From Allium sativum (Eukaryota; Streptophyta; Magnoliopsida; Asparagales; Amaryllidaceae), in the NCBI GenBank assembly GCA_030737875.1, contig CM060918.1, positions 770,282,552 to 770,346,551 on the forward strand: a stretch of DNA of 64,000 bases, read 5' to 3'. A model generated the notes under the pieces. It ran no database searches. It was not told the origin of the DNA and saw only the letters and a program-made list of their open reading frames with translations. Below are positions 1-11,739 of the stretch, one piece after another; position 1 is the stretch's first letter, and each line of letters starts with the position of its first letter. The position numbers were made by a program, and so were the translations under genes.

Positions 1-2789
1 TGTGAAGACCTCCGGTCTTCGACCACCGTCTTCATCCTCGACACCTCGTCGAATCAGTTATTCCGAATGGGATAAACCCGGTCTTTCTGAATAACTCGCG
101 TATATAATAAACAAGTGTTACACAGACACAACATACGCCTCATTCCAATTCAGAATATTCTTTTATTCAAATATTCACATCTATAGGGAAAGGTTCCCAT
201 TAATTTTATCAAAGATAAATTCTTTCAAATTTATTCTTTAATCTTCTTTTGGATTTCAATTCAAACCAAATTGTGGTTTATCCAAACTAGTCGGGATTAA
301 CGAACCTTACCGAAGTAATCATTTGTTTTAAATTTCCCAATCCCAACCTATTCATCCCATGAAGTAAAACTGGTAATACTTCATATCTAACACCACGGTG
401 TTATCGGTAAATTCAATTACCATTTCACGTTCAAATCAAATTAAAGATTTAACTATCGCCTGGAGTAAAACTGATGGTACTCCATTCTCGATCATTTCAA
501 TCTAATTAAAGATTCATTAAAACTCCACTTAGTTTTAATCTTCCCAAAAATCAATATTAATGATTATTTAACTTGGGAAATCATATCCTGTCTTTAATTG
601 GGTTAAAGAACCAATGTCATTTAAAACATGGTTCACGATAAACCTAAAATCACATTTCATTTCCATCAGCCTTTAATCGTAAATTAGCAAGTGAACAATT
701 CCCTAAGTAATAACCCCGAAGGTCGAAACCAACATCAGATCAATACCCAGGAAACCATTCAACCTAACTAATCTCCAGTTAGCTTCTGATTTTCTTAACT
801 CCGTTGGGTCTAAGAATAGTATTATTAAAGATACCATTCACGACAACCCAAATCACATTCCATTAATTATAGGGTTAAGGAACAAATGTTATTTAAAATA
901 CCGTTCAAGATAAACCCAAAAATCAATTCCAATTAAATATTATTTAATTGGTACACTTTATTAAATCTAAATAAAAAGATTTAATCTTTTTCTCAACTGG
1001 GTTTAAGAACAGTGTTAATGAAGACACCATTCACGACAAACCCAAATCCCATTTGATATTAAATACAAGGCTCTGAATAGAAAATATATCGGCTTATATT
1101 CAATATCAAATCCTATAACCAACAAATATCGGATTGGAAATAACGATATATATATCTTTCAAATTTCCATAACAATATCTGTATAATCACGAAATCCAAC
1201 ATCGAAATATTCCGAAGACAATTTCTATTTAAATACATTCCAATTATATATTGGAAATTATGGTTATTTTTAAAACCATTTCAAATCCAATTTATTTATT
1301 TTAAAAATAAATGGATTTTAATTCTAGTTCAAAACTAGTTTATTTCGATAAAAGTCTACTTTTATCTTTTCAAATATGGATTTTCTCATCCCAATTCTTT
1401 CCAAACAATTTCTTATGATTTAACACTAATTATTAATATTTTTAATAATTTTATCAAGGCCCGTACATTCGATTTCCATCAACGGCCATCGAACTGCACT
1501 TACAGCGAACTTTTCCAAATTTGATTTGGACATAATTCCAAATCCAACCGTTAGATTTCAAATCTCTTGTATTCGTTAGAAAGCTCTTTTCGATACGAAC
1601 CCAAAGGTTCCGGTTTTAGGAGAATCCAACGGTCGGATCTCCCGTAATATCCATTCGAAGTCAATGGTCGAAATTCGCGAACTGCCGCAGCGCGACGCGT
1701 TCTATTCAAGCCATTATATATATTATATATTTTTCGTCGATTTCCTTGTAAAACGTATTTTATAAATCATTTTAAATTCGTTTTCAAAACGATTCCAACT
1801 TCATATTCAATTTCTAATCAAAATTGAATATTCCATATCATCGATATATAAATGATAATATTTTCAAAACATAATATTTTGAAATCAATTGCTTTTCGAT
1901 ATTCATTATATAAATGAATAAAATCGATATAAATATCGTTCACGTCAAAATGGCGTTAATCTAATCGACACGGCTTTATATATTTAAATATATTCGTGTC
2001 CATCCCAAATCGGACATCAAAATCACATTTTGATCTTTTACTGAATATTACTTTAAAAATATTTGTCATATTAAAATAATCGTTATTTTAAAATATTCAT
2101 TCTTTCTGAACTGGAATCAGACACAGTCAATTACCATATAATGTGATTATATGGATTTTCACACAACAAATGTGTATAACAACAATGAAAACAACAATCC
2201 ATCATCCAGAGTGCATTCTACACTGCATAAGCATCAAATATAAATATTTAACGTTTATAACAGCCTTTCAATCAATCGATCGACATACGGCTAATTATTG
2301 GGATTAGTGTATGCCCAATTTCATCCCAATACCCGTGTGGGGTTTTCAAACAACAAATACAAATTTATTTGTGTAGTTGGGCGATGTGTAAAATTTATCG
2401 TCTCAATCAATATCAATTCAAATGCGTGTTCATAAACAAACTGTTTGATTTGTTTATAAGTATTTATTTTATATACACATTAAAAATTATATTTTTAACT
2501 ATAAAATGTTTATTCACTCCACATCACACAATTAATTTTCACAACAGATCAATCAAACATACAAGCCATCCATGGTCTGTGGACGACGAGTGTCGGGTGC
2601 TGCTAAGCACTGTCTGCATCCTAGTATATATTTTAACTAGAAAAGAAAATAAAAGTGAGGAGTTCTCACCTTGGGGTTCCCCTCCTCTATTCTTTCAAAG
2701 CAAAGAAGATGAACACCTCGTCGACTACAACCTTAAGCGAACACGATATCCTACACGATTGATTTTTATTAATAACATTCATAAGCTAA

Positions 2790-3237
2790 AAATCATATTT
2801 TTAACCGCTACTTCATATATAAAAATCTAATTTTTATTTTGCTACTTCTTGTATAAAAATCATATTTTTATAACTTCTCTTTCATGACTAAAATTATATT
2901 TTTGTATACATAAAAATCATACCTTTTCTCTAATTAAAATCAAATCTTTATCCTTCATTCACACAAAGAAAAATCCAATCTATATACTTCATTCATGACA
3001 TTCATACGATAAAAATTATATTTTTATCCACTAAAAATTGTATTTTTACATAACTAAAAATTGATCCTTTTTATAGCTAAAAATCTTATCTTGGTATGAT
3101 TAAAAATCTAATATTTTCATGATATAAAAATCTCGTCTTTCTTATGAATAAAAATCCTATCTTTAACTAATTAAAAATATAATCTTTCTTCGATTAAAAA
3201 TATAATCTTTCTATAAAAAAATGTAATCTTTTCGTTA
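2790..3237 (-). repeat. Degenerate AAAAAT-N3-ATTTTT palindrome array in the LTR
   Basis: The block consists of many imperfect copies of an AT palindrome (forms such as aaaaatcatattttt) separated by 15-25 bases. It corresponds to the better preserved 34-bp array at 45252-45520 in element D. It is the site where CACTA-1 inserted. Confidence 0.75.
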
Positions 3238-3240
3238 TAT

Positions 3241-3262
3241 CACTACGCCATAGATGACATAC
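3241..3262 (+). repeat. CACTA-1 left terminal inverted repeat
   Basis: CACTACGCCATAGATGACAT starts the repeat. It matches the inverted right end at about 19 of 22 positions. Confidence 0.9.
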
Positions 3263-4050
3263 TGCAATGAAAATCAAAGGTGTTGCCAGCTAAAATGTTG
3301 CCACAGCTATGCTGATTTTTGTCTATTGCAACGTACACTTCAATGTGTTAGCATAAATATCAACGATGTTGCAGTAGCTATAGATATATTTTAATTAAAA
3401 AAATGTACACCTCAGCGATCCACACCATTAGTTAAAACGAAATCTTAACCTTCCATCCATTATCTGATCCGCTCTCTTTGTTCCCGCTGACATTTTCATT
3501 TACTCCCGCTAACATTTTCTGACATTTTCATTTATGCGCTCCCTCTACTTTGTTTCCCCCCAAATCGCCAATTAGGTTTTCACATCGTTCTCCAGCATTA
3601 AACGGAAAAAGGAAAAGGAAAAAAAATCAATACCGATCCGGAAAACAGCAACAACAAATCATCAAATCATAAATCGTGAAACCTATTATAAGCTGGAGAA
3701 ACTGAAATTGGAAATTGCGAGGTAGAGTTTCTGGGTTTCCTCAGTCCTGTTCTAGGTAGTGACGTCTGATCTTCTCGTTCTATTTTGGTTCCTACAAACA
3801 AGATAAGTGACTTCTCTTTGAATAAGTTTCAATTTTGATATTTTATCGGCGTTTTGATTCCTGAATATACGATTATTCACTTCATATTTGATATAAATGT
3901 TTAAGCATATGACCGAGTATAATAAAAGGTTATTTTGTTTAGTAGAAATGAATGGCTACACCATCTGACCGAGTATACTGCCATCTTCTTCTTCCAGTAA
4001 TTTGTAACTGATATTACTAACTGATTTCCAATTTATTTCCCTGCAATCAG

Positions 4051-4077
4051 GCCTTCTATGATGCTGTTGTAGCCACT
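4051..4077 (+). other. Exon-like 27-mer inside CACTA-1
   Basis: A 27-base stretch encoding AFYDAVVAT is bounded on the left by a pyrimidine-rich tract ending CAATCAG and on the right by GTAAGTGAG, a near-consensus plant splice donor. Upstream bases ctaactgattt could be a branch point. This looks like a microexon of a captured host gene. The source gene is not recognised. Confidence 0.4.
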
Positions 4078-4422
4078 GTAAGTGAGTTCTGTCAAGGAAA
4101 TCGCTGGATATGGCTGATTTCATTCGATTATTTGAAGGAGTTGTTGAAATTTAATATTGATTTCAGGTATGCATCTGTTGTGGCTATAGAGAGTTTGGAG
4201 TTTGCCATTGTTTGAGGCTGTTTTTGTATTCTGATCAGGGTATATTACCCGAGTTTTATTTTATTACCCTCCAGTTCTTTGTGTAAACCCATCTAAACAA
4301 CCGAGGCTTCTTCATATCTAAAACAAGTAAAAAATCATCCATGCATGGATCGACGATGACTCTCTGAGAATAACTGCATTCAAGAAGCAACACAATTGTT
4401 TTAAAGTAAGTAAGGGAGATAT

Positions 4423-4580
4423 CAACATAATGTGATAAGGAAGCTTTTGCTGTTATTTATGGACCTCATGATGCTGAAATTGAAGTCTGCCTCCAAATTT
4501 ATATACTTAGCATCACTACTTAGTACAAGCGTTATGAGGTCCATAAACAACTACACAAGCTTCCACATCACATTATGTTG
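4423..4580. repeat. Long imperfect inverted repeat (hairpin) in CACTA-1
   Basis: The left arm 4423-4474 (caacataatgtgat...) is the reverse complement of the right arm 4509-4580 (...atcacattatgttg), with small bulges and an unpaired extra ~15 bases in the right arm. Paired blocks include ggaagctt/aagcttcc and tttatggacctcat/atgaggtccataaa. A transcript would fold into a ~158-nt stem-loop like a miRNA precursor or a small MITE. No function can be assigned. Confidence 0.75.
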
Positions 4581-5347
4581 TAAATTCATTTATTTTCTTT
4601 AAAATTCCACTACATTGCTTTTTAAATGTATTTCTTCTCACCACGTCATCCGCAATCCATGCTTGACTGGTCCTTCTTCTTGCCATGGATGCACGTTTAA
4701 TTTCATATTTTTGAGGTTGATAGGAATTTCATGCTAGTCATGCTAGTCTAAGAGGTTGATAGAAACTGCACAAGGAATATCCACCGGTTCTCTTTTTAGT
4801 TCACTAATTGCTGAATTGAATTGAACCAACAACAGATCACTGAATTGAATTCAAGTTAATAACTATATATATATATATATATATCAGGAACAGTTTTCTT
4901 TGATCACTGAACAGATCAATGAATAGAATTGAACCTAATCAACAATTTTCTACTCTTTACTACTAGCTTCTCGATGTGCAACTATTTCTGATCAACAGTT
5001 TTCTTTTCAATTATTCTCTGGGCAACCTTTGTTCTGCAACATGCAGTTTGTCTACCATATAATGTGGGCAGTTTTTAGCTTGCTACCTACTTTTAGTCCA
5101 CAATTTCAGCCTGCCTGTCTTCCTAAGTTCCATGGCTTCCATCTGGTGCTGCGACAACTTCATTCACTTTACTTCATTAAATATTATGTATGAATTTGCT
5201 GAACGATCATTAGATACACCAGTCAACTTAAAAATGAAAGAGTATATTGCACAGGTAAAAACTGAATTATATTCATCAAGTTTCTTGATTTATTTATAAC
5301 AAACTGAAACTTAGTTGAACAATACATACCCGGTAACCTTCCTTTAG

Positions 5348-5429
5348 ACTCCTCGGCTCCACTTCTATGTGCAGGAATTTCAGTGTTCACTCCTTGGCTC
5401 CACTTCTATGTGCAGGAATTTCATTAGTT
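5348..5429 (+). repeat. 41-bp tandem duplication in CACTA-1
   Basis: The block actcctcggctccacttcta... recurs 41 bases later as actccttggctccacttcta..., followed in both by tgtgcaggaatttca. There are two copies, nearly identical. Confidence 0.9.
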
Positions 5430-5742
5430 CTTGTCCTGAACAAATGAAGGTATTTATTATACTTATTTTTGTTGTTAATTATCTAATGAAAAGATATGAT
5501 CAGTTTGAAAGTTTTTCGACATACAAATGGTCACTATCATCTCATCTGAAATCTTTGATGTGAAAAACTTTAACATGATGTGAAAAATAAATTCATCATG
5601 TGACATGATAATGGTGAAAACATGTAATATAATTTGATGTATGGAATAAGGCAGCAAGCTTTATCATCCCCTATGATTAAGGAGCCGGGAAACAAGATGT
5701 GGGTAGCGAGAGCACTCTAGGACAAGTGTTTATGAAATTATG

Positions 5743-5829
5743 ATGCAGGTTGAAGTAGAATGTAAGGTAGATCCTGAAAGATTGGCACTAAGGTTAGCTG
5801 GTGCATGTGATGTTGCAATTGCTACTTAG
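5743..5829 (+). other. Short coding-like fragment, 28 codons, in CACTA-1
   Basis: The frame reads MQVEVECKVDPERLALRL and ends GACDVAIAT then TAG. The composition (charged N-terminal half, then an Ala/Leu-rich helix-like end) looks coding, and it is preceded by gatgcag, a possible splice acceptor, so it may be a terminal exon rather than a complete ORF. It could be a captured host exon or a remnant of a transposon gene. No family recognised. Confidence 0.3.
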
Positions 5830-6334
5830 GTTAGTGAGTCAAGTGACAATGTAGTGAGAAATGTATGTAAATATGAATTATCGTGTAATGTACGAGTGAA
5901 TGTACAATAGTGGAGTCAAAAAAATTGTATCATTTGAAATGTTGAAATAAAATATTTATTTGAATAAAATACCGTGTTATAATAATATTTATTATAATAT
6001 TATGAAATCTTTGATTAATAGCAGTTGAGGTGTAATTACTTTCAGCAGCTGTAAAACAAATTTTAACAACTGCTAGAAACAGTTGTAAAAAAGGTTGACT
6101 TTGTTACGATTTCCAGCTGTACTAGACATATTACAACTGTTTTTTGCTGTTGTGAAAGGTATTTTTTGGTTCTAGTGGTACCTGTGGCAACACCTGTACT
6201 GATGTTACCATAAGGTCACAAAGGTGTTGCCTTTGACTCTAAGGCAACGCGGCAAAAGGCAACCCCAAAAAAGTGTTGCCACAGACCTATAGCAACAAAT
6301 TTTGGCATCTACTGCGTCACTTCTCTGGGTTGTC

Positions 6335-6356
6335 GTAGGCCATCTATGGCATAGTG
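6335..6356 (-). repeat. CACTA-1 right terminal inverted repeat
   Basis: On the minus strand this begins CACTATGCCATAGATGGC, the partner of the left end at 3241. The TAT target duplication follows directly. Confidence 0.9.
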
Positions 6357-6489
6357 TATAAAAATATAAAGTTTTAGTCTAAAAATCAACTCTTTTTAGT
6401 TTAAATCATTTCATAGAAAGGAATCGCAAAACAAGGTAAAAAACAAAGCTTTTAAATTAAAATAAAAACAAAACTAAATAAAATAAAAT

Positions 6490-6735
6490 AAAAAGAAATG
6501 CTCACATCTTTCTCAGCGAAGAAGGGGGAGGTTCAGCGCGGTTTGAAGGGGGGGCGCGCGATGCTCGGCGGTCAACTGGGCGGAGGCGGCTTCAGGGCAT
6601 GGCGGTTTGGATGTTGCGGGTTTGGTGAGGGATTAGAGGAGAGGGGGCACGAGAGGAGGGAGGAGGGGCTAGGGGGAGGCGCGCCACCATCTACGGTCGG
6701 AGGAAAGGGGGCGTCGCGCCCTGGCGCGGTGAATG
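6490..6735 (-). promoter_or_regulatory. GC-rich island of the family D LTR (left copy)
   Basis: This abrupt GC-rich, C/T-biased (minus strand) stretch in an AT-rich LTR occupies the same place as the islands at 44455 and 52570 in element D. It contains open frames on the plus strand that are compositional artefacts. In D the island follows a TATA box and ends at a splice donor, so it is probably the transcribed leader. Confidence 0.6.
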
Positions 6736-7724
6736 GACGTCGCGATAGTTTTAGTTTTTTTTTTCTTTTCTAATCCCAACGTTGACTGTACTGAGAAAAG
6801 GGGGGGTGGGTTGAAAAGAGTATATATTATATATATTATTTATTTATTTAATTCCATAAAGCAACCTTTTATTTTGATCTCAAAATCGAACCCACTGACT
6901 GTCGTTCCTAGCTAATAACCCCCATTCCGAACACAACGGGGTATGTTCCGCAAGCTAATTCGACTGTTACGCTCATTTTTCATCAAAATCAAAATATAAA
7001 TCTATATATTGAATTTGAACGCACATTTCAATTTACCGGGACCACATACAGACTCTAAAAATTCCCAAAAAATATTTTTTAGCTTTGTATCGACGATACG
7101 ATTCTAACAAAACTAATTTCGTCAAATTTGAAGACCGTTTGAAAAATGGCCAATTTCTGGTCGATCCAAATTGACTGAAACTGTTAAAACACGTTTTACT
7201 TCGCCACGCTCACATATTGATTCAACAAATTACGAATTTTGGAATCTAGCAATAACTTGACATCCCGGATCCAACAAAAGTGGTTTTGTCGAAACCGTGG
7301 TTGTTTGCAAAATTTCCATTTTTTTAAGGGCTAGAATTCTTTAGCGACTATTCTGAATTTTCAACTGGGCATAACTTTTTATTCCCACTATGAAATTTCA
7401 ATTTTTCGGATTCGTTGGAAAGATATTTTCAAATAGATTCTAATATTTTTGGTTTCGCTAAAATCCGGTTTATTTTGAATCCTGTACATTCATTTGAAAT
7501 TTGAAATCGAATCTTCGAACTACTGCGCCATTTTCAATTCCTTTTATAATTTAAAATAAATATTTATATTCTAACGATGATCGATATAAATATATACATT
7601 CTAATTCTATTCAAAATAAATTTCTCGTCGTTATTATTTAAAATAAATCATTTTAAATATCCAAAATTCATTAAAATAGCCAAAATAAAAATTTTAAATT
7701 GGCTCAGATTTTCGGGTTGTTACA

Positions 7725-8262
7725 ATAGCTAAATACAGACGTTTGTGAAAAAATTTCTTTTCCCCTTATTATGTTTACTTAATTCTTTATTAAGTTATTG
7801 CTCACACTTTGGGGAGTTACATAAATATACTATCTAATGAATTGAATTTGTGTAAAATTTGACTATTAAACTGATATATAGTTATGTTTAAATTCTACTA
7901 TGAAAGCTCTCTTCTATGTTTATTATTTTTATATTCTCAGTTATATATAGACGACCCACTATCTTTAAGATGAGCTAGTCGGAAAAATATTTTGACGATG
8001 TTTATAATTACTTTCATATGTTAAAAATAGTCTTCCATCATTTTTTGTATGTGTGAATATGTGATAATTAAAAAAATTACAACCTTTATTTTAAATACCC
8101 TTCCAGGCTTGTCTAAGTAATATCCATGCTCTAGTCTAGTCTTATTGTCTAGGTTTAGGCTATTCATCTGAGGTGAGGCTTATTACATTATCTAAGCATA
8201 TAAACAAATTTAAATGCACAATCTACGTTAGATCATAGAAAAATTCTTGTAATAAAAAACTA
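7725..8262. other. Gene-free AT-rich spacer
   Basis: I see no coding frame, no repeat shared with the rest of the window and no RNA gene here. It is the right flank of the family D LTR. Confidence 0.6.
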
Positions 8263-9610
8263 TTCTAATGGAGGCTCCTGATTAGGGTTTTCCCCTTTTC
8301 CTTTCGTGACCATTCCTCCGCAAATTTGGTCTCGTGAGGCCGCTCACTGCTTCTCCCATGGCCAAGCACCAGTTTCTCTCTGTCATAAATATCTGTGCCT
8401 TTTGGGGCTCTCCCGTAGATTATGTTTCTGTTGATTGTAGTGTGTGCTCTACTAGCATTGCTCCTGAGGTCGCTTTTTATATCGAGGCCCATATTCGACC
8501 GAGTGCTTATGAGGTGACAGGAATGCCTTATTTGTTGAACCCTTCAAGAAGTAGATGTTGAAAATCTTCCTTAGTTGTTGTTTCCCAATCGCCTGTGTCA
8601 ACAATGGTATTCGAGCCGCGGGTTGTCAATGACAACCGTAGGGACTTTGTCTCTGAACCTATGCTTAAGAAGGCCATCGATCAATGCAGATGTTCATTAG
8701 TGATATCTGTGATCAACTCCCGTCCTTTTTTTATCTCGCTGCCTACATAAAGCATGTTTGGAAGCCAGTTGGTCAATTTGATCTATTTTCTAGGAAAAAT
8801 GTATTTTTTCCTAATTAAGTTTGAGAATTTGGTTGATCTTGAACATATTTTCAGCGGGGCCCTTATTTCTTTGACTCTAGATTAATTCTCTGAAGAAATG
8901 ATCGCCCGACATATGCTATTCTAAAGTTGTGTTCTCCTCCCTTCCAATTTGGGTGGATCTTGATATTTCGAAGGAATTGTGGGATACAAACATTGTTTGT
9001 GTGATCGCTAGTGTTGTTGGTGTCCCTTTGCGGTTAGATAGCTGCACGACAACGGCTGCTAAGCTTCGATTTGCAAGAATTTTGGTCAAAATTTGCACGC
9101 CCTTCAGTTATCTCTAATATACCAGTGCCAATTTCTTAACAGAAAGTCGTTCTACGTTCCCATATCTATGCCTACAAGCCACCCTTTTGTTCTTTTCGCA
9201 AGGCTTTCGACCATGACCAGTCACTGTGCATCAATCTTAAATTTGTACAAGTTCCTAAATCACATGGTGTTTCGCCTATTGTTTGACCTAATTCTCGAAC
9301 TGACGTTCATGCTATTGGTCCGGTTGTCTCTAGCACTTCCCGGTCGACCCTTGTTTCTGTGTTCGTTGATATCAGTACTTTGGGTGTGCATGGTAGTGCA
9401 CCTCCCCTTCCACGTGTTCCTGCATGTGCGGGTCCATCTGGTTGTAGTACTGGTGACTCTTTGGTATCATGTATTCAGGTTAGTGGGTCTCTGCCTATTG
9501 TTGCTTTACATGATGGGATTTTGTCTCCTAATGCTCAGTGTCTCTCTAATGCTTCGCACGTCCGGAACTGAGATGATGGTGATGATGGTTTTGGTGACAA
9601 CAACCATCTT
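8263..9610 (+). pseudogene. LINE (L1-type) ORF1 remnant: DUF4283 domain plus degenerate CCHC knuckle
   Basis: ORF1 proteins of plant L1 retrotransposons bind RNA through a DUF4283 domain followed by a CCHC zinc knuckle. Here the DUF4283 region is readable in pieces: KMYFFLIKFENLVDLEHIF around 8795-8860, then PIWVDLDISKELWDTN and IASVVGVPLRLDSC around 8942-9045. A knuckle follows at 9188-9229 in the pattern C-X2-R-X4-H-X4-C, where the second cysteine has become arginine. The frame then runs to 9571 (...SNASHVRN). At least two frameshifts and several stops break it. ORF2 (endonuclease/RT) is absent, so this is a truncated dead copy. The exact ends of the insertion are not visible. Confidence 0.75.
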
Positions 9611-9611
9611 T

Positions 9612-10420
9612 TAACTATTATTATTATAAAATATATACTAACATTATTGTATAGAAATATATATGTGCATGATATATATATGCATGTGTTGATTTTGAAG
9701 ACTGTACAGTTTAAAGATTCAAGAGTATCGATTACAAAGAAGAAGAGTTCAAGATTGAAGACTCGTGAATAACAAGAGTTCAATAAATTAGGGTAAGTAA
9801 TAAAGTCTATAATTTTTGTTAAAACTTTGTAATAGCACTTAAATCTTTATTCCAATTCTCATACCATTTTTGCCTTATAATATTTTAATTTTCTCTTAAC
9901 TTTTAACTGATTTCAAAATTACTTCCTATTTAAAAAATATATTATACATCTTATGACCTTTAAGTTATTCAAAATATTTCTTAAATTGAATCTAACTCCA
10001 GATTTAAATATGTTAGATTTTCTTACTTATATTTTAGTTTTGATTATATATGTTTACTTGAGTTTTAATATTATTATTACCTTATATTCATATCTATAGT
10101 TTTATGTCTTAAGTTTTAAGTTTCACATATTTATACTTATAGTTTTATATTAAGTTTTGATATCGGTTTTATAAATTATAAATATATATTTTTAGTTTAT
10201 GTTCTTACTTTATTATATTACTTAATACATAGGAAATAGCTTGTTTAAACTCCATAATTATCTTGATTTATTTAAACGTCGTTTACATTGATTTCAAAAT
10301 TTTAAATTTCAAAAATATATAGATGTCTACATCATAGTCATTATTTTTAAAAAATAAATCGAATATATATCAAAAGAAGTGTCTTTTTTTTAAAACATTT
10401 CCCGAAGAGGCATGACTGTT
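9612..10420. other. AT-rich, gene-free stretch
   Basis: No convincing coding frame or RNA gene. Part of it may be the U3 region of the copia LTR that ends at 11134, but no second LTR copy exists in the window to test this. Confidence 0.5.
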
Positions 10421-11134
10421 AATTTTCTATAAATCTCCATCTAAATTCCAAAAAATTAACTACTTTTCATTATCTTCTTCTCTCTTTTTCTTCTCTCCAT
10501 TTATACTCTTAATTTTCAAGTTTCCATAACGTAAACTATGCTGAAATTCAAAGAGAATCAAACCAGATCATCTCTAATTTAATTCTCTACCACTCTCTCT
10601 CAAAGATTCGATTGCTATTCAAGTTATAGAAGTATTTGTAATCAAAGATCGTAAGTTCAAAGTTCTATCGAGTATTTCTTCTAAACTGATACTAAAAAGG
10701 TGTGGTTGTAGCCCTTTCAAATCAATTGGGTGTGATTGTTCCCATAAATCAATCAGGTGATCTTGTTGCCTGGTTAAATCAAGAGAGCGTCCTGTGCTCG
10801 AAGCAGTTGGGGATGGACCTCGTGGCCCTTGAAATCGAGGAATATAAGATTTGAAGTTTATTTGAAAATAAATTTACACAACACAGAGTTGTATGAGATT
10901 GAATGTAGGGAAAGTCTGAACTAGTATAAAATTCCGGTGTGTTCTTTCCTTTACTGCTTTTACTTTTTATTTGCATATGTGTTTGATTTTATGTTTGATT
11001 TGTATATGTGATTTGCATTTGATTCTGTTAAATTCAAAAGGATTTCAAAAAGATCATAAATTTCATAAAACATTGTTCATCCCCCTCTAGTGTTAAGTTA
11101 TCCTTAACATCCATAATCCGCATTTTCCGATAAT
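10421..11134 (+). repeat. Probable 3' part of the 5' LTR of copia element E
   Basis: This stretch lies directly upstream of a tRNA-Met-type primer binding site. It has the expected order: a TATA-like tctataaatc at about 10425, a C/T-rich leader with ttcttctctc, and a U5-like block ending just before 11135. The canonical terminal CA is not seen (the end reads ccgataat), which suggests decay. No matching 3' LTR is found after the polypurine tract near 15460. Confidence 0.5.
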
Positions 11135-11146
11135 TGGTATTAGAGC
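11135..11146 (+). other. Primer binding site of copia element E
   Basis: TGGTATTAGAGC is complementary to the 3' end of plant initiator tRNA-Met, apart from one C-to-T change. It marks the LTR/internal boundary and sets the element on the plus strand. Confidence 0.75.
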
Positions 11147-11308
11147 TTTGGTTCTCAAAGTTTTCGTAATCTGAATTTTTGAAATGTTTAAAATACCGAT
11201 TTTTGAAATTCATTATAACACTAGTTCAAAAATGTCCAGTTCACCATTAATTCATGAGTTTGCATTTAATTATTTGAAAAGTCAAGTAATCTACTGAATT
11301 GGTGTGTT

Positions 11309-11668
11309 GTGCAGGAACATACTTGTTATGTAGCTCTTGACGATTCAACACTCATTGTAAAATTTCTGCAAATTAAAAAAAGGATACTTGATAGTGGTTG
11401 TTCAAGACATATGACTGGAAATTCATATATATTGAATGATAAAGTTTATGAAGATGGAGTAATGGTTAATTTTAGTGACAACTCAAAAGGATATGTGATT
11501 GGCATCGACAATGTCGGTAACTCTAAAACTCCTATTATTTCTGATGTTTTGTCAGTTAGGAATTTAAAAAACAACTTACTTAGTATAAGTCAGTTATGCA
11601 ATAAAGGTCATAAAATCAAAATTGAAAAAGATAAGTGTTACATCAAAGATAATAGTTTTAAATATTAA
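11309..11668 (+). pseudogene. Copia protease region remnant
   Basis: The 119-residue frame contains LDSGCSRHMTG at about residues 29-39, the signature just after the catalytic aspartate (D-S-G) of copia proteases. The downstream part (VLSVRNLKNNLLSISQLC, GHKIKIEKDKCYI) is the conserved stretch leading to the gag-pre-integrase domain. The protein would process the Gag-Pol polyprotein. The frame opens from gag-deleted sequence and stops at TAA before the integrase, so it is not functional. Confidence 0.9.
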
Positions 11669-11739
11669 ATTTGAAGGAATAAGGAATATATATATTTATA
11701 TCCTAAGTATGAAGATTTCAAATGACAACTTATGTCTTT

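Larger units (their letters stand above)
3241..6356. mobile_element. CACTA-1, non-autonomous CACTA (En/Spm-type) DNA transposon
   Basis: The element begins CACTACGCCATAGATG and ends with the inverted CATCTATGGCATAGTG. It is flanked by a 3-bp direct duplication TAT (3238-3240 and 6357-6359), as expected for CACTA elements. Subterminal regions hold many GTGTTGCC / GGCAACAC motifs in both orientations, also typical. At 3116 bp, and with no transposase domain visible in any frame, it is a non-autonomous derivative that would need TNPA/TNPD-type proteins from elsewhere. The interior resembles gene sequence (promoter-like C/T-rich leader at 3440-3760, intron-like signals, an exon-like 27-mer at 4051), which suggests captured host DNA. 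It sits in the AT palindrome array of a family D LTR. Confidence 0.92.
1..7724 (-). mobile_element. Family D LTR, partial, minus strand, interrupted by CACTA-1
   Basis: Read on the minus strand, this starts TGTAACAACCCGAAAATC at 7724 and follows the same order of blocks as the LTRs at 43529 and 51648: AT-rich U3, GC-rich island, AAAAAT/ATTTTT array, then the block whose far end at position 1 matches about 48137 of the plus-strand copy. Some 1.5 kb of the LTR therefore lies left of the window. It is clearly more diverged than the two LTRs of the complete D element. The bases right of 7724 contain no polypurine tract, so this is a 5' LTR or a solo LTR, not a 3' LTR. CACTA-1 is nested at 3241-6356. 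Confidence 0.88.

Noticed and set aside
2369..2830. 153-codon open frame
   Set aside because: It lies in the family D LTR; AT-driven composition with no domain, and the corresponding region in the other LTRs is not open in the same frame.
4868..4884. AT dinucleotide run and similar AT microsatellites elsewhere
   Set aside because: Ordinary microsatellites with no context that makes them notable.
6498..6773. Gly/Arg-rich 91-codon frame
   Set aside because: It is the antisense of the GC-rich LTR island. Its open state follows from base composition, and other D LTRs give different frames.
7725..7740. Polypurine tract next to the left D-like LTR
   Set aside because: The flank atagctaaatac is not purine-rich on the relevant strand, so an interior is not supported on this side.
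9093..9614. 173-codon frame rich in Leu/Val
   Set aside because: It is an out-of-frame reading of the LINE ORF1 remnant. The correct frame gives the CCHC knuckle and ends at 9571.
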